A stretch of DNA of 9,912 bases from Natronomonas sp. (GCA_007135435.1 SLIW01000023.1:1-9912), one strand, 5' to 3'. Shown: positions 1-7,669, counted from the first letter of the stretch. Program-made: numbers and translations. The notes: generated by a model from the letters alone, not told the origin.

Positions 1-534
1 CGCGCCGACACGGGCGGCGCCGGCGAGTTCCGTGGTGGCCACGGCATCAGCCGGGTCTACACCTTCGAGGAGCCCGGCGCCATCACCTTCCAGGACGACC
101 GCGCCCACACCTACCCCTGGGGGGTCGACGGCGGCAGGCACGCCAGCGCGAGCGACAAGCGGATCGTCCGCGCCGACGGCACCGTCGAGGAGCTCCCCTC
201 GAAGGTGGAGAACTTCACCGTCGGGGAAGGTGACAGGCTGGTGTTCGAGACCGCCGGTGGCGGCGGGCTCGGCGACCCCCTCGACCGGGACCCGGAGCTC
301 GTCGCGACCGAGGTCCGCCGGGGGCTGATCTCCGTGGACGCCGCCCGCGAGGCGTACGGTGTCGTCGTCGAGGACGGCCGGGTCGACGAGGCCGCGACCG
401 AGGAGCAGCGGGCAGCGATCCGCGACGGGCGCGAGGACGGCGACCAGTTCGACTTCGGGCCGCTCCCCGACTACGAGGAACTCTCGGAGACGATCGCAGC
501 GGAGCGACGGAGGTTCGACAGCCGGAACCGGTGA
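1..534 (+). CDS. hyuB: Hydantoinase B / N-methylhydantoinase beta subunit (HyuB family), C-terminal part
   Basis: The frame is open from the first base to a TGA at 532-534, so the gene starts outside the window; 177 residues are visible. The opening GGAGEFRGGHGISRVY and the later GGGGLGDPLDRDPELV followed by a VRRGLISVDAAREAYGVVV-like helix are the typical end of HyuB proteins. With HyuA, these form ATP-dependent hydantoinases or 5-oxoprolinases that open cyclic amides in the cytoplasm. The full family length is usually above 500 residues, so about two thirds is missing. The next gene on the same strand is a carbamoylsarcosine amidase-like hydrolase, which favours a hydantoin or N-methylhydantoin substrate over 5-oxoproline; that choice is inference. 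Family assignment is firm, substrate is not. Confidence 0.88.
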   Translation, partial: RADTGGAGEFRGGHGISRVYTFEEPGAITFQDDRAHTYPWGVDGGRHASASDKRIVRADGTVEELPSKVENFTVGEGDRLVFETAGGGGLGDPLDRDPELVATEVRRGLISVDAAREAYGVVVEDGRVDEAATEEQRAAIRDGREDGDQFDFGPLPDYEELSETIAAERRRFDSRNR

Positions 535-579
535 CCGTCCAACCACCCAGACACGGGCGTAAACCCGCCGAAACGGGGG

Positions 580-677
580 CCACCACCGGGAGACGCCCCA
601 CCACCGGGAGACGCCCCACCACCGGGAGACGCCCCACCACCGGGAGACGCCCCACCACCGGGAGACGCCCCACCACC
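580..677. repeat. 18-bp perfect tandem repeat, five copies plus 8 bp
   Basis: The unit CCACCACCGGGAGACGCC occurs at 580-597, 598-615, 616-633, 634-651 and 652-669 with no mismatch, followed by a partial CCACCACC to 677. It lies between the hydantoinase stop and the start of the downstream hydrolase, 45 bp after one and 20 bp before the other. There is no spacer, so this is a minisatellite and not a CRISPR. The perfect identity suggests recent expansion or continuous homogenisation. If the two genes are cotranscribed, the array sits in the mRNA between them. Confidence 0.97.
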
Positions 678-697
678 GACACACACCCTACCCCACG

Positions 698-1345
698 ATG
701 ACCGACCTCGACTGGATCGACACGACCGCGGAACTGTACGAGGAGCGCGAGTTCAGCCGGGACGTGGGCTTCGGCGACCACCCGGTGCTACTCGTCGTCG
801 ACGTCGTCAACGCGTTCACCGACCCCGAGTCGAACCTCGGGTCGGACGTCGACGACGTCGTCGAAAGCGTCGCGAGACTGCTCGAGGCGTTCCGGGATCG
901 TGACCTCCCGCGGTACTTCACCACGGTGGCATACGAGGAGTCCTACGGCGACGCAGGCGTGTTCGTCGAGAAGGTGCCGGCGCTCCGAGAGCTCCGACTC
1001 GGGACCGAGGAGGTGGCCGTGGACGATCGCGTCGCGCCCGTCGACGACGAACGGGTCATCCTCAAGAAGTACGCCAGCGCCTTCTTCGGGACCGACCTCG
1101 AGACGGAGCTCACGACCGACGGCGTCGACACCCTCGTGGTCGCGGGGCTGACCACCAGCGGGTGCGTCCGCGCGACCGCCGTGGACGGCCTCCAGCACGG
1201 CTACCGGACGCTCGTCCCGGCCGACGCCGTCGGTGACCGGGCGGAGGGGCCACACCGCGCCAACCTCCTCGACATCGACGCGAAGTACGGCGACGTCGTG
1301 ACGACCGACGAGGTGCTCGACCACCTGGCCGCCCTTTCCGGTTGA
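698..1345 (+). CDS. Isochorismatase-superfamily cysteine hydrolase, N-carbamoylsarcosine amidase-like
   Basis: This 215-residue protein carries the Asp-Lys-Cys triad of the isochorismatase-like fold: D35 in LLVVDVVNAF, K123 in ILKKYASAFFGT, and C156 in TTSGCVRAT. The segments KxxASAFxGT, SGCVRAT and, near the end, NLLDIDAKYGDVVTTDEVL resemble N-carbamoylsarcosine amidohydrolase more than isochorismatase or nicotinamidase. Known members of that group hydrolyse N-carbamoylsarcosine to sarcosine, ammonia and CO2, the step after N-methylhydantoin opening. The hydantoinase gene just upstream on the same strand supports this, and the two may form one catabolic operon. The ATG at 698 is the first start in frame after the repeat array; no good ribosome-binding site is visible. 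Another amidase substrate, such as a ureido acid, remains possible. Fold and catalysis are well supported, exact substrate moderately. Confidence 0.85.
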   Translation: MTDLDWIDTTAELYEEREFSRDVGFGDHPVLLVVDVVNAFTDPESNLGSDVDDVVESVARLLEAFRDRDLPRYFTTVAYEESYGDAGVFVEKVPALRELRLGTEEVAVDDRVAPVDDERVILKKYASAFFGTDLETELTTDGVDTLVVAGLTTSGCVRATAVDGLQHGYRTLVPADAVGDRAEGPHRANLLDIDAKYGDVVTTDEVLDHLAALSG

Positions 1346-1392
1346 ACCGGCGGTGGAACTGAAAACGATGGAGGACCAGAGGTGGGCGGCTG

Positions 1393-2013
1393 CTACCGTT
1401 TCCGCCGCTCGCTACGGACGGCGTTCCACAGCAGTTTCCGTTCGGCCTTCCGGAGGTGCTCGAGGAAGGTCGGCCGGCTGATGTCGAGTTCGTCCGCGAG
1501 TTCGTCGCCCGCACGCTCCCGGGGCCAGTCGTAGTAGCCGCGGTCGAGCGCGAACTCGACGACCTCCAGTTGCCGGTCGGTCAGCGTCGGATTCTCGTCG
1601 CCTACTTCCTCCAGCCGCCCGAGGGTCACCGTCCCGATCTGCTTGAACTGCAGGACGATGTCCCTGACGTGTTCGTGGTCGAACGCCAGCACGTCGTAGA
1701 TGCGGCGCTCGTGGGAGATGTGCGTCGACCGACGGAGGATGCCGTGGTTCCCGTAGACGGCGTTGTAGGCCCCACACGACGACTTCGTCACCAGTAGGGC
1801 CCCGTCGCCGAGTTCCTCGAGGTGCTCGACGGCCTCCGCATCTGCGAGCTGCCGGTGGAACGCGTCGACCCGGTCCTCGGCGTGGATGACGAAGGTGACC
1901 ATCCCATCGTGAAGCGCCTCGATCTCGACGTCGACCGGCTCCCGGTAGTCGCGCGACAGCTCCGAGAGGACGCAGTCCTTCTCCTGCTGGAGGTGGATCT
2001 CGGCTTCGTACAT
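1393..2013 (-). CDS. HTH_10 family (bacterioopsin-activator type) transcriptional regulator
   Basis: The 206-residue protein ends in a helix-turn-helix of the haloarchaeal HTH_10 class at about residues 143-196: LTDRQLEVVEFALDRGYYDWPR, then ELADELDISRPTFLEHLRKAERKLL. The first 140 residues form the usual mixed alpha/beta N-terminal domain, which in this family is thought to sense a signal, but I see no defined ligand motif. It should bind DNA as a local regulator. It converges on the amidase-like gene, with 47 bp between stops, and is divergent from the LVIVD gene, so either side could be its target; the sequence does not decide. The ATG at 2011-2013 follows directly on CGAGGAG, too close for a normal Shine-Dalgarno. 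The target and the signal are unknown. Confidence 0.9.
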   Translation of the reverse strand: MYEAEIHLQQEKDCVLSELSRDYREPVDVEIEALHDGMVTFVIHAEDRVDAFHRQLADAEAVEHLEELGDGALLVTKSSCGAYNAVYGNHGILRRSTHISHERRIYDVLAFDHEHVRDIVLQFKQIGTVTLGRLEEVGDENPTLTDRQLEVVEFALDRGYYDWPRERAGDELADELDISRPTFLEHLRKAERKLLWNAVRSERRKR

Positions 2014-2049
2014 CTCCTCGACCGGGGTAGTTAGTCAATGACTCACAGG

Positions 2050-2081
2050 GAGAAAAGCGTTGTCGTCACCGAGGTTTTCTC
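2050..2081. promoter_or_regulatory. Inverted repeat GAGAAAA / TTTTCTC in the divergent promoter region
   Basis: GAGAAAA at 2050-2056 is mirrored by TTTTCTC at 2075-2081 with an 18-bp gap, in the 220-bp space between the HTH_10 regulator and the LVIVD gene. These are the most AT-rich patches there. The element begins 37 bp upstream of the regulator's ATG and could be an operator for autoregulation, or the arm nearer the regulator could serve as a weak TATA element for it. Only the symmetry and position are observed; function is inferred. Confidence 0.3.
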
Positions 2082-2233
2082 TGCGGATACCTATCGTGCA
2101 CAAGCCCGTGACGCGGTTGGACCCCTCCGAGCCGACCCCGAGGACGCGTTGAATCCCGAAGAATCCGGCAAACCAACGCGCGATGGGAACGCGGTGGATG
2201 GCACGGAGAGCACGCCGGTAATGCGGCCAGACC

Positions 2234-3802
2234 GTGGCACCGAACAGGCCTGCAGAGGACCCCTCGCCAGGGTCGGTCGAAACGAATAGGCCGCCGGGTG
2301 GCATAGAGCCGGGTGTGCGACGGCGCGAGATGCTGACCGGCGGTGGGATAGCGGCCCTCGCCGGCCTGGTCGGGGCGGTGTCGACCAGCGACGGCGTCGC
2401 GGCCGCCTCGGGGGACTTCGAACCCCTCGATCGGCTCGAACTCCCCGGTGCGAAGGAACTCGTCGTCGACGGCGAGGTCGCCTACGTCGCGACGACCGAC
2501 GGCTTCGCGACCGTCGACGTGAGCGACCCGTCCGACCTTCAGGTCCTCGCCGAGCGCCGCGGGCTCATGGAGGACCACCCCGACGGCCCCCTCGAGGACG
2601 TCTGGGACGGCAAGGTCGGCGGCGACCACTACGCGATCGGCGGGCCCGCAAACCCCACCGACCGCGAGGTCCCCTACGCCGCGATGGTGTTCGACGTCTC
2701 CGACCCGGCCGACCCGGAGGAGGTCCTGACCCACGAGACCGACTTCTTCAACCACAACCTCGACGTCGACGGCGAGACGCTGTACCTCTGCGGCAACGAC
2801 GGCGAACGGAACCCGCTGGTCTGCGTCGACGTCGCCTCCGGCGAGGAGGTCGGCCGGTGGTCGATCGTCGACGCCGACGAGCGGTGGGCAGACGTCTACC
2901 CGCACCTCTTCATGCTCCACGACGTCTGGGTCGAGGACGACGTCGCCTACTGCTCTTACTGGAACGGGGGGACGTGGCTGGTCGACGTCTCCGACCCGAC
3001 CGAGCCCGAACCCCTGGTCGGGTTCCGCGTCCTCGATCCGGACGAGCAGGCCGAGATCGGCGGCGCGATCGAACGCCGGGAGGCGCGCTACCGGCTCCCG
3101 GGCAACGACCACTTCGCCATGCCACAGCGCGGGGTCGAGGGGAGCGACCGCGTGGCGATCAACGAGGAGGCGTGGACCGGAGAGGCCGACGCCCCGGCGA
3201 GCGAGCTGGGCGCCGTCGAGATCTGGGAGACGGACCTCGACCGCGACGGAACGGATGATGGCGGCGCCGGAGGGGATGACACGGGAACCGGCGCCGACGA
3301 CGGTGACCCGGACGGTGGCGGCCGTCACGTCGGCGACACGTACCTGGGCGACGCCCAGCGGCTCGCCCGGATCGAGGTCCCGCCGACGTCCGACGCGACC
3401 GCCGACGGCGTCTGGACGACCTCCCACAACTTCGACTTCGTCGGCGACCGGCTCTACACGTCGTGGTACCGCGGCGGCGTGAAGGTCCACGACGTGAGCG
3501 ACCCGGCCGCTCCCGTGGAGTACGCCCACTGGCGAGACGAGGCGACGACGAGCTTCTGGACCGCCCAGCGGGGGCCCGACTCGGTCCTCGCGAGCAGCTG
3601 GCGGGACCCCTCGCGGGACGACCCGCTCCAGGGGGCGGCCGTCTACGCCTTCCCGGACCCGGCGGACCCGGTCGAGTCGGGGTCGGAGGGGTTCGGCGCC
3701 GGGATGGGCCCGCTGGCGGGGCTCGTCGGCGTGGGCGCCGGTCTCGGGTTGGCCGCGCTGGCCCGGTGGCTGCGCGACTGCGAGGACGACCGATCGACGT
3801 AG
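2234..3802 (+). CDS. LVIVD-repeat beta-propeller protein, predicted Tat-exported and C-terminally anchored
   Basis: The 522-residue protein has repeated DVSDPxxP blocks typical of LVIVD repeats: VDVSDPSDL (residues 94-102), FDVSDPADP (153-161), VDVSDPTEP (250-258) and HDVSDPAAP (419-427). Less regular blades lie between, so a six- or seven-bladed propeller is plausible. The N-terminus has a twin-arginine stretch RRREML (29-34), a hydrophobic run to about residue 50 and a small-residue region VAAASG (55-60), consistent with Tat export. Residues 336-364 are a Gly/Asp-rich linker. Residues about 487-512 form a hydrophobic segment followed by RWLRDCEDDR, a likely C-terminal membrane anchor reminiscent of, but not matching, PGF-CTERM. 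Start is GTG 2234, the earliest in frame; GTG 2315, right before the arginines, is a credible alternative giving a shorter signal peptide. Function is unknown; such proteins are usually cell-surface proteins. Confidence 0.87.
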   Translation: MAPNRPAEDPSPGSVETNRPPGGIEPGVRRREMLTGGGIAALAGLVGAVSTSDGVAAASGDFEPLDRLELPGAKELVVDGEVAYVATTDGFATVDVSDPSDLQVLAERRGLMEDHPDGPLEDVWDGKVGGDHYAIGGPANPTDREVPYAAMVFDVSDPADPEEVLTHETDFFNHNLDVDGETLYLCGNDGERNPLVCVDVASGEEVGRWSIVDADERWADVYPHLFMLHDVWVEDDVAYCSYWNGGTWLVDVSDPTEPEPLVGFRVLDPDEQAEIGGAIERREARYRLPGNDHFAMPQRGVEGSDRVAINEEAWTGEADAPASELGAVEIWETDLDRDGTDDGGAGGDDTGTGADDGDPDGGGRHVGDTYLGDAQRLARIEVPPTSDATADGVWTTSHNFDFVGDRLYTSWYRGGVKVHDVSDPAAPVEYAHWRDEATTSFWTAQRGPDSVLASSWRDPSRDDPLQGAAVYAFPDPADPVESGSEGFGAGMGPLAGLVGVGAGLGLAALARWLRDCEDDRST

Positions 3803-3837
3803 GTCGCGACGCTGACGCAGTGATTCGATGCTGATCT

Positions 3838-3852
3838 CTCCCCCCGAGGGAG
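3838..3852 (+). other. Small hairpin CTCCC-loop-GGGAG after the LVIVD gene
   Basis: CTCCC (3838-3842) and GGGAG (3848-3852) pair around a 5-nt loop, 35 nt after the LVIVD stop. There is no T-run after it, so it is not a convincing archaeal terminator; it may be a modest 3' structure or chance in GC-rich DNA. Confidence 0.2.
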
Positions 3853-3897
3853 CAGGTCGACGTGGTGACATCCGCTCCCCGAACGACGACCGGACGT

Positions 3898-3903
3898 TAT
3901 AGG
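3898..3903 (+). promoter_or_regulatory. TATA box of the upstream Usp gene (leaderless)
   Basis: TTATAG is centred about 26 bp before the ATG at 3927. In haloarchaea the TATA centre lies about 26 bp before the transcription start, which places the start at or next to the A of ATG. No Shine-Dalgarno is present, so a leaderless transcript is expected. The position also supports this choice of start codon. Confidence 0.7.
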
Positions 3904-3926
3904 GCTCGAGACCGTATCGACGCGGA

Positions 3927-4370
3927 ATGATCGACGACATCCTCGTCCCGATGGACGGTTCCGTGCAGGCGGAGCGCGCGTTCGAGTACGCCCTCGAGGC
4001 CTTCCCCGACGCCGAACTGACGCTGCTGTACGTCCTCGACCCGCCCGAGGCCGGCCACCGGACCGGACTGGAGGCCGGCGCGGACCAGCCGGACTCCGAG
4101 TTCGAGCAACGGGTCGCGGAGGCGACCGCCTTCCTCGACGAGTACGTCGAGACGGGGGAGGCCGCCGGCGTCTCGGTACGTGCGGACCACGCCATCGCCT
4201 ACGAACGGGGTCGGGAGGCGCGGGCGATCATCGAGTACGCCGAGGACGCCGAGGTGGACCACATCGTCATGGGCAGCCACGGGCGGTCCCGTACCTCACG
4301 CGTCCTGCTGGGGAGCGTGGCCGAGACGGTCACCCGACGCGCGCCGGTTCCCGTCACCATCGTTCGGTGA
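3927..4370 (+). CDS. Universal stress protein (UspA family), ATP-binding type
   Basis: This 147-residue single-domain protein has the normal Usp length. It opens with DDILVPMDGSVQAERAFEYAL, the first strand and helix, with the nucleotide-contacting Asp at residue 10. It ends with the complete binding loop G-2x-G-9x-G-S: G116, G119, G129 and S130 in MGSHGRSRTSRVLLGS. It should therefore bind ATP and act as a cytoplasmic stress or regulatory protein, probably as a dimer; its partner is not known. The TATA box at 3898 supports a leaderless ATG at 3927. The gene converges on pntB. Its last four codons plus stop (ACC ATC GTT CGG TGA) form the core of the first copy of the 21-bp repeat that follows, so the repeat appears to have grown out of this gene's end. 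Confidence 0.93.
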   Translation: MIDDILVPMDGSVQAERAFEYALEAFPDAELTLLYVLDPPEAGHRTGLEAGADQPDSEFEQRVAEATAFLDEYVETGEAAGVSVRADHAIAYERGREARAIIEYAEDAEVDHIVMGSHGRSRTSRVLLGSVAETVTRRAPVPVTIVR

Positions 4371-4480
4371 GCACCCACCATCGTTCGGTGAGCACCCACC
4401 ATCGTCCGGTCAACACCCACCATCGTCCGGTCAACACCCACCATCGTCCGGTCAACACCCACCATCGTCCGGTCAACACC
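4355..4480. repeat. 21-bp tandem repeat, six copies, beginning inside the Usp coding sequence
   Basis: Six exact 21-bp periods run from 4355 to 4480. Copies 1 and 2 (4355-4396) are CACCATCGTTCGG followed by TGAGCACC. Copies 3-6 (4397-4480) are CACCATCGTCCGG followed by TCAACACC. The two types differ at three positions, and within each type the copies are identical. Copy 1 contains the final ThrIleValArg codons and stop of the Usp gene; copy 2 repeats them, including an in-frame TGA; copies 3-6 have TCA in place of the stop. The array lies between converging genes, ending 72 bp before the pntB stop. There are no spacers. Confidence 0.97.
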
Positions 4481-4552
4481 GATCGGTCGTATTCAACGCG
4501 GCGTATCCCTGGTATCGGGCACGAGAAGAACTGCCACGACAGATGGTCTCGG

Positions 4553-5978
<1,426 letters not shown>

Positions 5979-5986
<8 letters not shown>

Positions 5987-6272
5987 CGCGGCGGCCCCCT
6001 CCGTGGAAGTCCTCCAGCATGAAGTGGCTCACCAGATAGCCGCCGACGACGTTGACCGTCGCCATCACGACCGCGACGAAGCCGAGGACGGTCGCGAACG
6101 TCGTCGCCCCGGAGCCGGCGACGACGACGGCCCCGACGAGCGTGATGCCCGTTATCGCGTTGGCACCGGACATGAGCGGCGTGTGCAGCGTCGCCGGGAT
6201 CTTCGTGATCACGGAGTAGCCGAGGAACGCCGCCAGCACGAACAGCGTGACGTTGGTGATGAAGTCAGTCAT
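5979..6272 (-). CDS. pntAB: NAD(P) transhydrogenase subunit alpha-2 (small membrane subunit)
   Basis: I place the start at the ATG 6270-6272 (MTDFITNVTLF), giving 97 residues, the usual size of the separate alpha-2 subunit; longer in-frame readings would run back through the pntAA tail. Three hydrophobic helices are visible at about residues 6-22, 41-58 and 60-85. The conserved LHTPLMSGANAITGI at 29-43 includes H30. In E. coli this part is fused to PntA; separate genes are also found in Rhodospirillum rubrum and Thermus. It completes domain II, the proton channel, together with PntB. The start overlaps the pntAA stop by 8 bp (ATGACTGA), and its stop overlaps the pntB start by another 8 bp. 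Histidine H30 could take the proton-relay role if N95 of PntB cannot; that is inference. Confidence 0.95.
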
Positions 6273-7506
6273 CGGTCTCTGCCCCCTCGTCAGGTGCCTC
6301 GGTGTCTGAATCTCCATCGGCGGCCGATCCGGCGTCGTCATCGTCTGAATCCGTTGCATCTGCCGATTCCTCCTCGCGATCGGCCGGATGGACCCAGCGG
6401 ATCTCGCCATCGTGGGTGAGCATCGTCGCGTCCACGACCTCGTCGTCGACGTCGAGGGTCCGTCCGTCCCCCTGGAACAGGTTCTGCAGGAAGTTGCGAA
6501 CGTTGTTGGCGTAGAGCTGGCTCGCGTGGTGTGCCACGGTCGCTGGCAGGTTCGTCGGCCCGTAGATCTCCACGCCGGCGTGCTCGACCGTCTCGTCGGG
6601 GACCGTCAGGTCGCAGTTGCCACCGGTCGCCGCGGCGAGGTCGATGACGATGGAGCCCGGGTCCATCCCCTCCACCATCTCCGTCGTGACGAGTTCAGGC
6701 GCGGGTCGACCGGGGATCGCCGCCGTCGTGATGACGACGTCGGATTCGCCCACGACCCTGGTGAGCGCCTTTCGCTGCTGGCGATAGAACTCCTCGTCCA
6801 TCTCCTGGGCGTAGCCCTGCTCGTCGCCGGTGCCCTCGGTCTCGAGGTCGAGTTCGACGAAGTCGGCCCCGAGGCTCTCGACCTCCTGTTTGACCTCCAG
6901 GCGGATGTCGTATCCCCGGACCGCAGCCCCGAGGCGGTCGGCGGTCGCGATGGCCTGCAGCCCGGCCACGCCGGCGCCGATGACGAACACCTCCGCGGGC
7001 TGGACGGTGCCCGCGGCGGTCATCTGCAACGGGAACATCTTCGGGAGCCGCTCGGCGGCGACGATCGCCGACTTGTCGCCCCCGATGCTGGCCATCGACG
7101 AGAGCGCGTCCATGCTCTGGGCGCGGCTGATCCGGGGCATCAGCTCCAGGGCGAACGCGGTGACGCCGCGGTCGGCGAGCAGCGCCAGCTCCTCGTCGAG
7201 GTCGTAGGGGCCGAGCTGCCCGACGACGATCTGCTCCTCGCGGTAGCGATCGACGTCGTCGTCCGCCGCGGCCGCGAGCCCGGTGACGTGGGCGACGATG
7301 TCCGCCCGTTCGAACACGGCCTCGCGGTCGGCGACGATCTCGCAGCCGGCGTCGCGGTAGTCGTCATCCGACCAGTCCGACCGTTCGCCAGCCCCCGAGG
7401 CCACGCAGACCTCGTAGCCCTCCTCGACGAGGGTGGCGGCGACGGGCGGTACGACCGCCACGCGGGTCTCTCCGGGGTCCGTCTCGGTCGGGACGCCGAG
7501 GATCAC
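6265..7506 (-). CDS. pntAA: NAD(P) transhydrogenase subunit alpha-1 (NAD-binding domain I)
   Basis: The 413-residue soluble subunit begins MILGVPTETDPGETRVAVVP, typical of the alanine dehydrogenase/PntA N-terminus. It has RISRAQSMDALSSMASIGG (125-143), containing the RQD loop residues, and the NAD-binding fold VFVIGAGVAGLQA (173-185) with D200 closing the second strand. The core ends near residue 373 (EIRWVHP). Residues 376-413 are an extra acidic low-complexity tail rich in Asp, Glu, Ser and Ala, absent from bacterial homologues as I know them. The start is GTG (7504-7506); an in-frame TGA lies 9 nt upstream of it, so no earlier start is possible. A GGTGA Shine-Dalgarno (minus strand of 7516-7520) sits 9 nt upstream of it. 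This is the first gene of pntAA-pntAB-pntB. Confidence 0.96.
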   Translation of the reverse strand: MILGVPTETDPGETRVAVVPPVAATLVEEGYEVCVASGAGERSDWSDDDYRDAGCEIVADREAVFERADIVAHVTGLAAAADDDVDRYREEQIVVGQLGPYDLDEELALLADRGVTAFALELMPRISRAQSMDALSSMASIGGDKSAIVAAERLPKMFPLQMTAAGTVQPAEVFVIGAGVAGLQAIATADRLGAAVRGYDIRLEVKQEVESLGADFVELDLETEGTGDEQGYAQEMDEEFYRQQRKALTRVVGESDVVITTAAIPGRPAPELVTTEMVEGMDPGSIVIDLAAATGGNCDLTVPDETVEHAGVEIYGPTNLPATVAHHASQLYANNVRNFLQNLFQGDGRTLDVDDEVVDATMLTHDGEIRWVHPADREEESADATDSDDDDAGSAADGDSDTEAPDEGAETDD

Positions 7507-7515
7507 GCGTCGGAC

Positions 7516-7520
7516 TCACC
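7516..7520 (-). promoter_or_regulatory. Shine-Dalgarno site of pntAA
   Basis: The minus strand reads GGTGA, complementary to the archaeal 16S rRNA tail, 9 nt before the GTG start. It supports this unusual start codon and implies a leadered mRNA, in agreement with the TATA box more than 100 bp upstream. Confidence 0.6.
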
Positions 7521-7603
7521 AGTCGACGGTCGGCCGTTCATCGATGCCTCCGCCCGGATCCATCCTGGCGCTCGATAGCGTGGAACATATCTCGATCGTC
7601 CCC

Positions 7604-7622
7604 TGTGATAGTATCTATCACA
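7604..7622. promoter_or_regulatory. 19-bp palindrome, candidate operator of the pnt operon
   Basis: TGTGATAG (7604-7611) and CTATCACA (7615-7622) are perfect reverse complements around a TAT spacer. The centre, 7613, is about 26 bp downstream of the centre of the minus-strand TATA box, exactly where transcription should begin. A protein bound there would block initiation, so a repressor is expected. It is AT-rich compared with its surroundings, which makes chance less likely. Alternatively it could form a 5'-end hairpin in the leader. The binding protein is not identifiable from the window. Confidence 0.6.
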
Positions 7623-7635
7623 CCTCTGCGGAAGG

Positions 7636-7644
7636 TTATAAAAA
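7636..7644 (-). promoter_or_regulatory. TATA box of the pnt operon (possibly also Usp terminator T-run)
   Basis: The minus strand reads TTTTTATAA, containing the haloarchaeal consensus TTTATA. Transcription would start near 7613, giving a leader of about 107 nt before pntAA. The same five Ts lie 26 nt after the stop of the second Usp gene on the same strand and could help end its transcript. The plus strand also reads TTATAAAA, but no plus-strand gene follows. Confidence 0.65.
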
Positions 7645-7669
7645 CTCGGTAGGGGGAAGTTCCTGCCAG

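Noticed and set aside
580..677. CRISPR-like array at the first repeat
   Set aside because: Units of 18 bp are directly adjacent with no variable spacers, and no cas gene is present. It is a simple tandem repeat.
1393..2038. Alternative 208-codon minus-strand frame over the HTH_10 regulator
   Set aside because: Its translation is Arg/Pro-rich, while the other frame gives a clear HTH_10 domain.
2035..2304. Possible 89-residue minus-strand gene between the HTH_10 regulator and the LVIVD gene
   Set aside because: It overlaps the LVIVD N-terminus, has no start signals, is not acidic like the other proteins here, and resembles no family I know. It is probably an open frame across the intergenic region.
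2066..4195. 709-codon open frame on the minus strand
   Set aside because: It lies opposite the LVIVD and Usp genes. Its product is Arg/Val/Gly-rich with no recognisable domain, a known artefact of antisense frames in GC-rich haloarchaeal genes.
4355..4480. CRISPR-like array or coding extension at the second repeat
   Set aside because: There are no spacers. The two first units keep in-frame stop codons, so readthrough coding is not supported.
6388..7578. 396-codon open frame on the plus strand
   Set aside because: It is antisense to pntAA and has no recognisable motifs.
7581..7590. Second TATA-like element nearer pntAA (minus strand ATATGT)
   Set aside because: It is a much poorer match to TTTATA than the element at 7636-7644 and is not linked to the palindrome. 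It cannot be excluded but is not supported.
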